Below are positions 44,140-53,670 of a stretch of 64,000 nt of DNA, one piece after another. The DNA comes from Calothrix sp. PCC 7507 (GTDB lineage Bacteria > Cyanobacteriota > Cyanobacteriia > Cyanobacteriales > Nostocaceae). The position numbers and the translations under genes were made by a program. Within the stretch, counting starts at the first letter, position 1; each line of letters opens with the position of its first letter. Under the pieces are notes generated by a model. The model ran no database searches and was not told where the DNA came from. It saw only the letters and a program-made list of their open reading frames with translations. The DNA is taken from NCBI RefSeq assembly GCF_000316575.1, contig NC_019682.1, positions 3,780,001 through 3,844,000 of the forward strand. The letters run 5' to 3'.

Positions 44140-45543
44140 TTAAAGCTGCTTCACTTCCGAAACCAACTTCGACACCATATCCTTCGCACTACCAAAGAGC
44201 ATTGTAGTTTTATCCTTGTAGAACAATTCATTATCTACACCGGCAAAACCTGTACTCATCCCGCGCTTAATCACAATTGTCTGTTTCGCTTTATCAACTT
44301 CTAGAATTGGCATCCCATAAATTGGGCTATTAACATCAGTACGCGCCGCTGGATTGACTACATCATTTGCCCCAATTACTAAAGCTACATCGGCTTGTTC
44401 AAACTGGGGATTGATATCATCCATGTCATACAACTGGGTGTAAGCGACATTCGCCTCAGCTAGTAACACATTCATGTGCCCTGGCATTCTGCCAGCAACA
44501 GGGTGAATGGCATATTTAACATCAACGCCCATCCGTTCTAGTTGATCTGCCAACTCGCGGACGCTATGTTGCGCTTGAGCAACTGCCATGCCATAACCAG
44601 GGACAATCACCACAGAACGGGCATAACCTAACATCATTGCGCCTTCTTCGGGATCAATGCTGCGGACGGTTTGATCGATCGCACCAGCACCAGCAGCACC
44701 ACTAGAAGTAGAACCTGTACCAAAAGCACTGAACAGCACACTGAAGAGTGAACGGTTCATTGCCTTACACATAATCTCGGTGAGGATTAACCCTGATGCT
44801 CCTACCAACGCCCCGGCGATGATTAACATATTGTTCATCACCACAAAACCAGCGGCGGATGCGGCGACACCAGATAAGGAGTTCAACAGCGAAATTACCA
44901 CGGGCATGTCGCCGCCACCAATGGGGATGACGAACATGACACCCAATACTAAAGAAATAGCAACGACTGCTAAGAATATAGGTAGGCTATCTGGGGTGAT
45001 GATTAAGTAGGCACTACCCACCACGTAACCACCTAAAAGTAAAAGGTTAAATGGTTGCTGGAAAGGAAATGTAATTGGGGAACCGCTAATTAAACCTTGC
45101 AATTTGGCAAAGGCGAGAAAGCTACCTGTGAAGGTGACACCGCCGATTAATACGTCCAACAACATGGAGATGTTGACATCTAAGGGTACCGGTGCGCCAG
45201 CATCCAACAACCGCCAGAATTCAGCCACGGCGACTAATGCCGAAGCCGCACCGCCCAAACCGTTGAGTAAACCCACCATTTGGGGCATTTCGGTCATTTG
45301 GACTTTGTAAGCGGCGATCGCACCGATCCCCGATCCAATTGCCAAGCCCAACAATATCATCTCGTAGTTCAACACATGCTGATCTAGCATTGTCGCCACG
45401 ATCGCCAGCAACATCCCCACTGCGGCGACAACATTACCGTTGCGTGCTGTCGCGGGTGATCCCAGCTTTTTCAACCCCAGAATGAATAAGGATGCAGCGA
45501 CTAAGTACGTCAGCTGAATGCCAGTTGGTAAAAAATCGCTCAC
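44140..45543 (-). CDS. pntB: NAD(P) transhydrogenase subunit beta
   Basis: A 467-residue PntB. About nine membrane helices are followed by the NADP-binding domain III (VVIVPGYGMAVAQAQHSVRE and VADVALVIGANDVVNPAAR-type residues). It moves hydride between NADH and NADP+, coupled to proton flow across the thylakoid or plasma membrane. It starts at a GTG whose last bases overlap the pntA2 stop (GTGA), so it is translationally coupled. It is the last gene of the operon, before a strong terminator. Confidence 0.96.
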   Translation of the reverse strand: MSDFLPTGIQLTYLVAASLFILGLKKLGSPATARNGNVVAAVGMLLAIVATMLDQHVLNYEMILLGLAIGSGIGAIAAYKVQMTEMPQMVGLLNGLGGAASALVAVAEFWRLLDAGAPVPLDVNISMLLDVLIGGVTFTGSFLAFAKLQGLISGSPITFPFQQPFNLLLLGGYVVGSAYLIITPDSLPIFLAVVAISLVLGVMFVIPIGGGDMPVVISLLNSLSGVAASAAGFVVMNNMLIIAGALVGASGLILTEIMCKAMNRSLFSVLFSAFGTGSTSSGAAGAGAIDQTVRSIDPEEGAMMLGYARSVVIVPGYGMAVAQAQHSVRELADQLERMGVDVKYAIHPVAGRMPGHMNVLLAEANVAYTQLYDMDDINPQFEQADVALVIGANDVVNPAARTDVNSPIYGMPILEVDKAKQTIVIKRGMSTGFAGVDNELFYKDKTTMLFGSAKDMVSKLVSEVKQL

Positions 45544-45833
45544 GCCTTAATCTCCTTTTTCTTGAACATTTGCAACATTCTGTCTGTGACTAGAAAACCA
45601 CCAACCACGTTGACTGTTGCCAATATCACGGCAATCAACCCAAGAATGACTGAGACATTTGTCTCCCTAGCACCAGCAGCTACGATCGCCCCCAGCACCG
45701 CAATTCCAGAAATCGCGTTTGAGCCTGACATCAAAGGCGTGTGCAGGGTAGGTGGCACTTTGTTGATGACTTCAAAGCCGATAAAGGATGCCAGCACAAA
45801 TACAAATAAAGCTGCAAGTAATGCTTCTGTCAT
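45540..45833 (-). CDS. pntAb: NAD(P) transhydrogenase subunit alpha, part 2 (membrane)
   Basis: A 97-residue protein with three hydrophobic helices, corresponding to the C-terminal membrane domain of E. coli PntA (GFEVINKVPPTLHTPLMSG is the conserved entry). In cyanobacteria and some other bacteria the alpha chain is split, as here. AGGAG precedes the ATG; the stop overlaps the pntB start. Confidence 0.94.
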   Translation of the reverse strand: MTEALLAALFVFVLASFIGFEVINKVPPTLHTPLMSGSNAISGIAVLGAIVAAGARETNVSVILGLIAVILATVNVVGGFLVTDRMLQMFKKKEIKA

Positions 45834-45869
45834 GAAATAAAAACTCCTTTTGTGTATGGGGAATGGGGC

Positions 45870-45950
45870 AGGAGTCAGGAGTCAGGAGTCAAAAGTCAAG
45901 AGTCAGGAGTCAAAAGTCAAGAGTCAGGAGTCAAGAGTCAAGAGTCAAAG
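45870..45950. repeat. GGAGTCA / AAAGTCA heptamer array inside the pnt operon
   Basis: About eleven tandem seven-base units between pntAa and pntAb. This spacer is ~200 bases long although the three genes are co-oriented and presumably co-transcribed. Confidence 0.85.
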
Positions 45951-46032
45951 GTGTCATTAATTATCTCCCCAATACCCATTCTTTATTGCCTAATCCCCAG
46001 TCCCTAATCCCCAGTCCCTAATCCCCCAGTCC

Positions 46033-47208
46033 CTAATTAACTGCTGGTTGCTGAGTGTTCAAAGCGGCTAAGGCTTCTTGCACGCGTTGATTGCGAATTT
46101 CGCCGGCGTGGGTGATGGTAGCCGCATCGACGATATCGTCACTAAAGTTCACTTGCAAAGCTTTATCTTTATCAATCAGTAGTTGCATCAAGGATGTGAC
46201 GTTCTTGGCATATAACTGACTGGCGTGGACTGGCATCGATGATGGCAGATTGATCGGCCCGATAATTGTCACACCGTTCCAGACAATATCTTTACCGGGA
46301 TCGGTGCAGGCACAGTTACCACCCTGTTCGGCGGCTAAATCTACAATCACTGAACCAGGTTTCATTTGAGCCACCATTTCCTCGGTGACTAGGCGTGGTG
46401 CTTTTCTACCGGGAACTTGGGCGGTGGTAATTACCACGTCGGCATTTTTGACGTGTTCGGCGACAACTTCTTGGGTGCGTTGTTTGCTAGCTTCGGAGAT
46501 TTCTTTGGCGTAACCACCTGCGGCGGTGGTTTCTTCTTCGAGTTTAACTTCGACGAATTTCGCCCCTAAGCTTTGGACTTCTTCTTTAACAGCAGGACGG
46601 ATATCAAAGGCTTCTACCACTGCGCCTAGGCGTCTAGCGGTGGCGATCGCTTGCAATCCTGCCACACCTGCACCCATGATAAAGACTTTCGCGGGGGCGA
46701 TCGTGCCTGCTGCTGTTGTCAGCATGGGGAAATATTTCGGTAATGCCGCAGCAGCAATCAATACTGCCTTATAACCTGCTAGCGACGCTTGAGAAGACAA
46801 AGCATCCATGCTTTGCGCCCTGGTGGAACGGGGGATCAATTCCATGCTGAGGGCAGTTACTTTGCGGTTTTTCAGTTGCTCTGCTACTAAAGGATTTCCC
46901 AGAGGATTGAGGAAGCTAATTAATACAGCCCCTTCTTTTAGCAACTCAATTTCTAAACGTCCATCTTCCCGTTCTTGAGGTGGGCTGACTTTGAGTAAAA
47001 TATCTGCTCCACTCCACAATGTAGCAGTATCAGCGATAATTTTGGCTCCTGCTGCTTCATAGGCAGCATCACTAAAGAACGATCGCTCTCCCGCACCTGT
47101 TTCTACCCAAACTTCTAAACCTTGTTTTACTAACCGGGCAACGATGTCAGGAATTAATGCCACACGACGTTCACAAACTTCAATTTCTTTAGCAACTGCT
47201 ATTCTCAT
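46033..47208 (-). CDS. pntAa: NAD(P) transhydrogenase subunit alpha, part 1 (NAD-binding)
   Basis: A 391-residue soluble domain I of the transhydrogenase: MRIAVAKEIEVCERRVALIP, then the NAD fold FIMGAGVAGLQAIATARRLG and VDLAAEQGGNCACT. It resembles alanine dehydrogenase, its evolutionary relative, but the adjacent membrane subunits settle the assignment. AGGAGA precedes the ATG. First gene of the operon. Confidence 0.95.
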   Translation of the reverse strand: MRIAVAKEIEVCERRVALIPDIVARLVKQGLEVWVETGAGERSFFSDAAYEAAGAKIIADTATLWSGADILLKVSPPQEREDGRLEIELLKEGAVLISFLNPLGNPLVAEQLKNRKVTALSMELIPRSTRAQSMDALSSQASLAGYKAVLIAAAALPKYFPMLTTAAGTIAPAKVFIMGAGVAGLQAIATARRLGAVVEAFDIRPAVKEEVQSLGAKFVEVKLEEETTAAGGYAKEISEASKQRTQEVVAEHVKNADVVITTAQVPGRKAPRLVTEEMVAQMKPGSVIVDLAAEQGGNCACTDPGKDIVWNGVTIIGPINLPSSMPVHASQLYAKNVTSLMQLLIDKDKALQVNFSDDIVDAATITHAGEIRNQRVQEALAALNTQQPAVN

Positions 47209-47993
47209 GAAATCTCCTAGAGATAAATACCTAATCTCTGCTAACTATGGAATCTTCCCATTCAGGGATTCCCCTCGTTACATCCCTTTATAAGCGGGGA
47301 CGATCAACCATAACTGTTCCTAGTAGATTCAACGCGCTAACTTTTCCTCTCCCACTCTCAGTTCTACACACAAAGAGTTACTTTGTCGCTTACAGGTGTC
47401 TAAGTTCCAGATACTTGCAAATTGGTTTACATATTGCAAATCCTATGTTAATTCCCCAAATTTGCATCTTTGTCTTCAGCTTATTTTAGGGATTCAATTT
47501 TTTTTGTATTCCTTCATCACATAGTGCAATATGCATCAGATTGGTTAAGCTTGATGATTCCCCAATCAAATTTTAATAATTACCGCTTTGATTTAGGCTG
47601 GTTTTAATCAATCTATCCCAAGTTAACTAGCGATCGCTGTTACTTCGGATCAATTTTTATAACAAAACTCTTACAATCCCTACACATTCATACACATTCA
47701 GACACACAATCTAAGTAGGGCGACCGGAAGAGGCAGGGGGAACAAGCCCTTTCAAGAACTGCGTGGAGCGGAACATGGTACAAGCTCCGTCCCAGTCTTC
47801 TCCCTTGCTCCCTGCCCCCTGCCCCTTTTCCTCTTGGTGACTTCTTCCCCAGTCCCCAGTCTTCTGCCCAATACGGCACTTTTTGTGGACATTTAGCGTC
47901 CATTTGTAGGAAGTCAGTAGTAAAGTTTAGTTAAGAATACTAACTTTCAGTTATTTACATCACCGACTGACCATCTGCTAGAGGAGTTTAATT
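47209..47993. other. Intergenic region, ~780 bp
   Basis: No convincing gene. It contains the pnt promoter region (47210-47660, AT-rich with a HIP1 at 47631). It also contains a block of GGCAGGGGG/CCCCTGCC-type intergenic words at 47720-47870, and a short leader before the DUF2808 gene. Confidence 0.5.
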
Positions 47994-48506
47994 ATGCGAC
48001 GTTTACTTTCTACCTTAGCCTTGACTAGCTGCTTGCTGACAGGGTTCCAAACCATATCCTGGGCGCAAAGCTTACCTGGATTGACTTTGTTTAGTGGTGT
48101 TAAAGGCGAAAATCAGCTACCCTTCCGGTTAGATTTTGGTGGGCAAACCAACAGCACTGATCGTTATATTCTCAGAATTCCTGCCCAAAAAATGAAACTG
48201 GCAGTCGCCCAATTTGCCATTACCTACCCTGACTATTACAACGGAACTTTTGACACCAAAAATGTTGAGGTGAGAGTCAAAGGCAAAAAAGTTGCCTTGT
48301 CTGAGGTGAAGTGGAATCAAGAAGGTCGTGTGATTGAAATTTTTCCCCAAGAGCCAGTGCCAGCAGGTGGCAGAGTAGAGTTGGAGTTATCTAATGTACA
48401 AAATCCAGCCTTCGGTGGAGTTTACTATTTTAACTGTCAGATTCTTTCCCCTGGCGATGTCCCATTACTACGTTATCTGGGAACCTGGATTATAAGTGTT
48501 TCTTAG
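47994..48506 (+). CDS. DUF2808 family exported protein
   Basis: A 170-residue cyanobacterial DUF2808 protein. A Sec signal peptide (MRRLLSTLALTSCLLTGFQT...SWAQ, cut near residue 25) precedes a beta-rich domain with YILRIPAQKMKLAVAQFAIT and NPAFGGVYYFNCQ. GAGGAG lies ahead of the ATG. The function is unknown; it is likely periplasmic or cell-wall associated. It is followed by the rpmH cluster but separated by 255 bases. Confidence 0.87.
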   Translation: MRRLLSTLALTSCLLTGFQTISWAQSLPGLTLFSGVKGENQLPFRLDFGGQTNSTDRYILRIPAQKMKLAVAQFAITYPDYYNGTFDTKNVEVRVKGKKVALSEVKWNQEGRVIEIFPQEPVPAGGRVELELSNVQNPAFGGVYYFNCQILSPGDVPLLRYLGTWIISVS

Positions 48507-48761
48507 TTCAGGAGTCGGGAGATGAGAGTCGGGAGCGATTAAGCTTAATTCTTGACGGTTCGACTACCCTTCTCTTCGAGAGGCTGCGCTCTAAGTGTAC
48601 CTCTGCAGGGAAGCTATGCCGCAGGCTTTACGACAGGCTCAGGGCATCGCGCGCACCGTCAACTCTTGATGCTTTATTGTGGAATTTCCGTTTTTAGCTC
48701 CTAAAAGTGATATGATATCAGATTGTGACTTTTTATAAAAATCACCTAAGAGGAGATTAGT
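48507..48761 (+). promoter_or_regulatory. Leader/promoter region of rpmH
   Basis: It contains intergenic repeat words up to ~48660, then an AT-rich part with a TATGATAT-like -10 near 48712. GTGACTTTTTATAAAAATCAC at 48727-48747 is nearly palindromic and could be an operator or autoregulatory site. AGGAG follows just before the rpmH start. Confidence 0.4.
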
Positions 48762-48896
48762 ATGCAAAGGACTTTAGGCGGTACTAACCGTAAGCGAAAA
48801 AGAACCTCTGGTTTTCGTGCCAGGATGCGGACACCAGACGGCAGAAACGTGATCAGCGCCAGAAGAAAAAAAGGTCGTCATCGTCTGAGCGTTTAG
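48762..48896 (+). CDS. rpmH: Large ribosomal subunit protein bL34
   Basis: A 44-residue protein, [20 protein letters not shown], then [20 protein letters not shown] and RLSV. This is the unmistakable bL34 sequence of the large ribosomal subunit. AGGAG is well placed before the ATG. It opens the conserved rpmH-rnpA-(PH)-yidC-jag order. Confidence 0.97.
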   Translation: MQRTLGGTNRKRKRTSGFRARMRTPDGRNVISARRKKGRHRLSV

Positions 48897-48921
48897 GGCA
48901 GATTAAGCTAAAAGAGTAGCT

Positions 48922-49341
48922 GTGGCTTTGCCTAAGACAAATAGACTAAAATCCCGGCGAGATTTTCAGGCAGTTTTCCGAGAAGGAATTCGGCGTCATA
49001 GTTCTAATTTCACATTAAGAGCCTTGAAACCGTCGTTGACGAGAAAACCTTCTTTGGATACTGCCAAGGCTACACAACCAATCAATTCAGAACATCTCCC
49101 CAGCACGCAAATTGGGATTTCGATCAGCACAAAAGTCAGCAAGCGTGCAGTAGTGCGTAATAAAATTAAACGGCGGATGGCAGCAGCTTTATATCAATTG
49201 TTACCCAGGCTGCTACCAGGATGGCGGTTAGTGTTTATTGTCAAACCAATAGCTGCACAACAAGAGTGCGTAAGCCAACAATTTCTGCAAGAATTAGAGC
49301 AGTTGTTGGCACAGGCTGAGGTACTCGATGGGCATTCGTGA
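48922..49341 (+). CDS. rnpA: Ribonuclease P protein component
   Basis: A 139-residue RnpA with MALPKTNRLKSRRDFQAVFR, KVSKRAVVRNKIKRRM (the RNR motif) and LLPGWRLVFIVKP. It assists RNase P RNA in tRNA 5' maturation. It carries an insertion of ~20 residues (SLTRKPSLDTAKATQPINSE) relative to the E. coli protein. It starts at GTG, 25 bases after rpmH. The last 14 bases overlap the PH-domain gene. Confidence 0.95.
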   Translation: MALPKTNRLKSRRDFQAVFREGIRRHSSNFTLRALKPSLTRKPSLDTAKATQPINSEHLPSTQIGISISTKVSKRAVVRNKIKRRMAAALYQLLPRLLPGWRLVFIVKPIAAQQECVSQQFLQELEQLLAQAEVLDGHS

Positions 49342-49717
49342 AGAAATTTATTATGAAGGTGGCCCCCACGTTGGGGATTTGATTCTAAACTTGCTGATTG
49401 GGCTAACCGTCGTGGGAATACCGTTGGCAGTAGGAGCAATTGTCAGGGCTTTGTGGCTACGCTTCCGCATTACAGATCGCCGGATTTCTGTAATGGGGGG
49501 TTGGCAAGGACGCGATCGCACTGACGTAATTTACTCAGAAGTTGTGAAAATCGTCAAAGTTCCTCGTGGTCTTGGCTTTTGGGGCGATATGGTGCTTACC
49601 TTAAGAAATGGTACTCGTCTAGAAATGCGGGCTGTTCCTAATTTCCGGGAGACCTATGACTACATCAGTGAAAGAGTCGCAGCTAAAAATCCCGAATTTG
49701 TTGCGGCTGCGAAGTAG
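49328..49717 (+). CDS. PH domain (YdbS-like) membrane protein
   Basis: A 129-residue protein. The hydrophobic segment LILNLLIGLTVVGIPLAVGAI is followed by a bacterial PH-like domain (FRITDRRISVMGGWQGRDRT). GAGGT precedes the ATG within rnpA. In cyanobacteria this gene sits constantly between rnpA and yidC, which suggests a link to membrane protein insertion; the exact role is unknown. Confidence 0.85.
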   Translation: MGIREEIYYEGGPHVGDLILNLLIGLTVVGIPLAVGAIVRALWLRFRITDRRISVMGGWQGRDRTDVIYSEVVKIVKVPRGLGFWGDMVLTLRNGTRLEMRAVPNFRETYDYISERVAAKNPEFVAAAK

Positions 49718-49932
49718 TTACCTACACTTAGACACGCTGGGTTCTGAGTTAAACACTATTCCTCAGTTCAGCATCCATTATCACTGACTGTTTACTTACT
49801 CAAAACTCAGCACTCAGCACTCAGCACTTTTAATGTGCGGCTATCCGTAGCATAAGATAGTTCCAGACAAATGACGATTTAGATAAATTAGACTCAGTTC
49901 AGTTTAAAGTACCTCAGGTTGAATTCAGAATA
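49718..49932. repeat. Spacer with ACTCAGC heptamers
   Basis: Tandem CTCAGCA units at 49800-49827 between the PH gene and yidC. An AT-rich stretch follows and probably carries an extra promoter. Confidence 0.65.
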
Positions 49933-51075
49933 ATGGACTTTGGTATCGGTTTTCTCTCGAACAACGTGATGCTGCCGATCATAGATTTTTTCTATGGTAT
50001 TTTGCCTAGCTATGGATTGGCGATCGTTGCTTTGACATTGATAGTCCGCTTTGCGCTCTATCCTCTGAGTGCAGGCTCAATTCGCAACATGCGGAAAATG
50101 CGAGTTGTGCAACCTGTCATGCAAAAGCGGATGGCAGAAATCAAAGAGCGTTATAAAGACGATCCGCAAAAGCAGCAGGAGGAAATGGTCAATGTCCAAA
50201 AAGAATTTGGCAATCCGTTAGCAGGTTGTTTGCCACTCTTGTTACAGATGCCAGTGTTATTGGCATTATTTGCCACTTTGCGGGGTTCGCCTTTCGCTGG
50301 CGTCAACTACTCTGTTAACCTGCAAGTCCTTCCTGCTGAACAAATTGAACGCATTCAACCACAGGCTTTTGCCACTGCTCCCCAAAACATCTACATAGCT
50401 GATGGGGAACACAGCCGCGTTACTGCTATTCTCCCTGGCGGCAATAATTTAGCGGTGGGTGAAAAAACCAAGATCCAATATCAGACTCTTGAAGGCAAAC
50501 CATTCCAGGTGCTCTTAGCAGAACACCCAGAAAATAAATTGATCCCTGAATGGAAAATCACCAAAGGCGAAGACAGAATCAAGATTGACGCTGATGGCAA
50601 CATAGAAGCCTTACAGCCTGGTGATGTGACAATTCAAGGTACAATTCCTGGATTGGCAGCAGATAAAGGATTTTTATTCATCGACGCCTTAGGTAGAGTT
50701 GGGGCGATCGATCCGGATGGCACAATCCACTGGGACATCGTCGCGATGATCGTCTTCTTCGGTATCAGCCTTTATGTCAGCCAAATGCTTTCCGGGCAAA
50801 ATTCCAGCGGAGGCAACCCACAGCAGGATACAGTTAACAAAATCACTCCAGTGATCTTCTCTGGGATGTTTTTGTTCTTCCCTCTGCCAGCTGGGGTGTT
50901 GATGTATATGGTGATTGGTAATATCTTTCAGACTGTGCAAACCTATCTTCTCTCCCGCGAACCCTTACCAGAGGAACTACAAAAAATTGTAGAAACTCAG
51001 GAAAAAGAAGCAGTAGCAGAACAAAAAACGTTGCCGTTTGAACCAAAAAGTTCTAAGAAAAAGGCTACAAGTTGA
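49933..51075 (+). CDS. yidC: Membrane protein insertase YidC/Oxa1/Alb3
   Basis: A 380-residue insertase with the Oxa1 core: [20 protein letters not shown] (with the conserved groove Arg), [20 protein letters not shown], and C-terminal [20 protein letters not shown]. Between the second and third core helices (about residues 120-265) is an inserted soluble domain. Part of it ([20 protein letters not shown]) resembles a bacterial Ig-like (BIG2) fold. A lysine-rich tail follows the last helix. It inserts thylakoid and plasma membrane proteins. Confidence 0.94.
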   Translation: MDFGIGFLSNNVMLPIIDFFYGILPSYGLAIVALTLIVRFALYPLSAGSIRNMRKMRVVQPVMQKRMAEIKERYKDDPQKQQEEMVNVQKEFGNPLAGCLPLLLQMPVLLALFATLRGSPFAGVNYSVNLQVLPAEQIERIQPQAFATAPQNIYIADGEHSRVTAILPGGNNLAVGEKTKIQYQTLEGKPFQVLLAEHPENKLIPEWKITKGEDRIKIDADGNIEALQPGDVTIQGTIPGLAADKGFLFIDALGRVGAIDPDGTIHWDIVAMIVFFGISLYVSQMLSGQNSSGGNPQQDTVNKITPVIFSGMFLFFPLPAGVLMYMVIGNIFQTVQTYLLSREPLPEELQKIVETQEKEAVAEQKTLPFEPKSSKKKATS

Positions 51076-51077
51076 AC

Positions 51078-51599
51078 ATGAGCGATAGTCCCATGCAAAG
51101 AGGGCAGCAGTGGGTGAAAACACTGCTGCTGTTTACTGGGGTAAATACTGAGGTTAGTGGTAACTTAGAACAGAACCAACCCCAGGAAGGTGACTCCCAA
51201 GAACCAGATAACTACTGGTTGACGATTGATGAAACCAACTTAACTCCAAAACAAATCCAGGTTTTGATTGGTAGTGATGGTTCAGTTCTAGATGCCATTC
51301 AGTATCTAACTAATTCAGTTTTGAATTTGAACCAATCACAGGAAGAGCAAGCCTCTTATACCATTGAGTTGGGTGGCTACCGCATAAAGAGACAAGCAGA
51401 AATTCAGGCATTAGCCACATCTGCCTCGGAAGAAGTCCGAGCTACGGGCAGAGAAGTAGAAATTAAATCCCTCAGTTCAGCGGAACGACGCCAAATCCAC
51501 ACTTTTTTGAAGGAATTTGGAGATTTGGAAACCTTCAGCCGTGGCAAAGAGCCACATCGTCATCTGGTTGTCCGTCCACTAGGGAACAGTGAACAGTGA
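51078..51599 (+). CDS. Jag/KhpB family RNA-binding protein (KH + R3H)
   Basis: A 173-residue protein: a KH-like domain (IQVLIGSDGSVLDAIQYLTN) followed by an R3H domain (LSSAERRQIHTFLKEFGDLE and the tail GKEPHRHLVVRPLG). The start ATG 51078 lies three bases after the yidC stop; a TTG at 51072 is less likely. Jag/KhpB proteins bind RNA and are regularly found after yidC. The last codons (GNSEQ, stop) are made of a heptamer repeat. Confidence 0.88.
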   Translation: MSDSPMQRGQQWVKTLLLFTGVNTEVSGNLEQNQPQEGDSQEPDNYWLTIDETNLTPKQIQVLIGSDGSVLDAIQYLTNSVLNLNQSQEEQASYTIELGGYRIKRQAEIQALATSASEEVRATGREVEIKSLSSAERRQIHTFLKEFGDLETFSRGKEPHRHLVVRPLGNSEQ

Positions 51600-51770
51600 A
51601 CAGACTGATAACTGATACTTCTGGTGCGTCGGCTACGCCCTAAGCGGAGCTATGCCGCAGGCTTTACGACTTCGCTACCTCGGCTCCGCTACTTCGGCTC
51701 CGCTCAGTACAAGTCGGCACAAGTCAGTACAAGTAACTGATAACTGATAACTGATAACTGATAACTGACA
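51587..51770. repeat. STRR arrays and palindromic intergenic repeat
   Basis: ACAGTGA units at the jag stop, TAACTGA units at 51734-51768, and between them inverted words around GGCTCCGCTACTTCGGCTCC. They fill the gap between jag and the DUF177 gene. Confidence 0.8.
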
Positions 51771-52277
51771 ATGGACGCAATTTATATTCCGCAGCTCGCC
51801 AAAGCACCGGAGCGGACAGAGGAAATTCAAGTTAAGGATTTTCTACCTAGTCTGGAAACCTTGACACCCGTTCGCGGTATTATCCGTGTCCAACATCAAG
51901 GTACTTATCTAGAAGTATCAGGTCAAGCAGAAGCTATTATTACCTGTACTTGTAACCGCTGCTTGCAGCAATATAACCAACGTTTGGCGGTTGATACTAA
52001 AGAAATTATCTGGTTGGATGAAACAGCTAATCAGTCACAAGACTTGCCTCTAGAGAGGGAGGTAGCTGTGGAAGATTTGCTAGAAAACTTACCACCTGAT
52101 GGCTATTTCTATCCTACGGAATGGCTATATGAGCAAATGTGCTTGGCAATGCCTCAGCGCCAGTTGTGTAAGCTGAATTGTCCAGGTATTTTGAGTAGTG
52201 ATGCTGATAGTTCAACGATGGTGGTTGATAACCGTTGGGCGTCTCTGGAAGCGTTGAAGAAGCAACTTCCGGGATAG
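51771..52277 (+). CDS. YceD/DUF177 family protein
   Basis: A 168-residue DUF177 protein. The conserved ICTCNRCLQQYNQ-type Cys pair and a second set of Cys (EQMCLAMPQRQLCKLNCPG) could bind a metal. EWLYEQMCLAMP is the family signature. YceD proteins are needed for large-subunit rRNA accumulation in E. coli and in plants. Its place after the rpmH-yidC-jag cluster is usual in cyanobacteria. Confidence 0.88.
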   Translation: MDAIYIPQLAKAPERTEEIQVKDFLPSLETLTPVRGIIRVQHQGTYLEVSGQAEAIITCTCNRCLQQYNQRLAVDTKEIIWLDETANQSQDLPLEREVAVEDLLENLPPDGYFYPTEWLYEQMCLAMPQRQLCKLNCPGILSSDADSSTMVVDNRWASLEALKKQLPG

Positions 52278-52298
52278 TAGGTGGAGTTCAACTGCATC

Positions 52299-53645
52299 TC
52301 ATGAAAAGGTGCGGTGAAAAACACTTTGCAGCTGATCGTACTCTGGCGATCGCTGGTTTTGATCTAGAGTAAGTAAGCAATTTTCTAGCAATGTTTTAGC
52401 TTCCTTACTTCCCATTGGCTCATATTTAATATCTGTATCTTTAGCTGTTACTAAAAAAAATAAGCTTTTAGCATAAAGTGAAGCGAACATATCTTTGTTT
52501 TCATCAACTGTACAGATTCTTTGGAGCATTCCATATTTGGGATGATTGATGTAAGTTTTGCTGTTTTCAGGTAAAAACTTTGTCGAAACTAAAGAGGCTT
52601 TGGTTTGATGGTGAGGCATAATGTAGGTCTCGCTGTATTCAGGTAATAGCTCGTGAGGAACTTTAATAAAGGTGTGTGCTGTTTCTAGACGGTTAGCAAT
52701 TTCGCGATAGAGTTCCAATGCTTTTTGGTAGATCAGTTTCAGAAACTGTAAAATATCGCCAAGAGCTTTTAAGGTTTTTACGTCGTCTAAGGAGAGGAAC
52801 TGTAAAATATCGCTGATCGCTTTCAGGGTATTTGTTTCTCCAGGGCGATCGCCTATTTCGTTATAAATCTCTAATGCTGCTTCATAATATTCCAAGGCTT
52901 CATGGTGACGATTGAGAAACTGCAAGACATCACCAATGGCTTTGAGGGTGTTAGCCTCTCCTAAGCGAGCCTCCAAATGAGCAGCTTTACTAACGCCTAT
53001 TTCGCGGTAGCATTTCAATGCTTGTTTATAAGCATCCCAAGCTTCGGGAGCTTGAGCAACACTAAATTTTGTATTACCTGCCCAGTAATAAATTTTGGCT
53101 TTGGCTGCTGTAGAGATGCGATTAGACTCTACTTGCTCTAGCAGCGTCTTCACTAAGTATTCCATCTCGGCACGACGAAAATTATTAGTCCATAATTGAG
53201 CCAAACTGCAAAATTCATCGCCCTGATTAGCAGTGTCACTCACAACTAGGTGATAAAGCCACTCAATGTTGCTTTCTGGCGTAGTTTGTTGAGAAAAATA
53301 TTCAGTAGCACGGGCTGAAAAAATCAGAAATTCATCTCGTTTATGATTCCATAATTCTTCTAAGAGCAACTTTCGAGTTAGTGCGTGGATATTGTGTCCT
53401 TGTTCGGGAAATACTTCCACAAACGAGAGTTTTTGTAGTTCTTGGTAAAGTTCTGTAGCTTCGTCCTGGAATTGTGGACATAATGCCGCTAAAATTTCTG
53501 CATTAAACCAGTGGGGAATTGCTACTGCCCAAACTGCAGTAAATAAATCGAGTGGTAATGTTTTGAGTAAGTTTTCCGTAACAATATAGCTACGTTCTGT
53601 ATCGGTTTTTGCTGCTGTCAAGCGAGCGAGAAAATCCTGAGTCAT
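52299..53645 (-). CDS. Winged-helix/TPR protein (sensor half of a STAND-type NTPase)
   Basis: A 448-residue protein. The first ~130 residues (FLARLTAAKTDTERSYIVTE, LKTLPLDLFTAVWAVAIPHW, HNIHALTRKLLLEELW) look like the winged-helix and arm of STAND NTPases. TPR-like repeats follow (ALKCYREIG, ALEYYEAALEIYNEIGDRPG) with recurring LKAIGDxLQFL units, some of them shortened. ATG 53645 follows AAGGTG; a GTG lies at 53654. There is no P-loop here; the NTPase domain is the next gene upstream, 101 bases away across a heptamer array. It is likely the sensing or adaptor half of a signalling NTPase. Confidence 0.7.
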   Translation of the reverse strand: MTQDFLARLTAAKTDTERSYIVTENLLKTLPLDLFTAVWAVAIPHWFNAEILAALCPQFQDEATELYQELQKLSFVEVFPEQGHNIHALTRKLLLEELWNHKRDEFLIFSARATEYFSQQTTPESNIEWLYHLVVSDTANQGDEFCSLAQLWTNNFRRAEMEYLVKTLLEQVESNRISTAAKAKIYYWAGNTKFSVAQAPEAWDAYKQALKCYREIGVSKAAHLEARLGEANTLKAIGDVLQFLNRHHEALEYYEAALEIYNEIGDRPGETNTLKAISDILQFLSLDDVKTLKALGDILQFLKLIYQKALELYREIANRLETAHTFIKVPHELLPEYSETYIMPHHQTKASLVSTKFLPENSKTYINHPKYGMLQRICTVDENKDMFASLYAKSLFFLVTAKDTDIKYEPMGSKEAKTLLENCLLTLDQNQRSPEYDQLQSVFHRTFS

Positions 53646-53670
53646 TGTCTGCACCTTGCTTCTAGGATTA

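Noticed and set aside
47247-47489. 80-codon ORF upstream of the pnt operon
   Set aside because: There is no family resemblance, no ribosome site, and it lies in the promoter region of a divergent operon.
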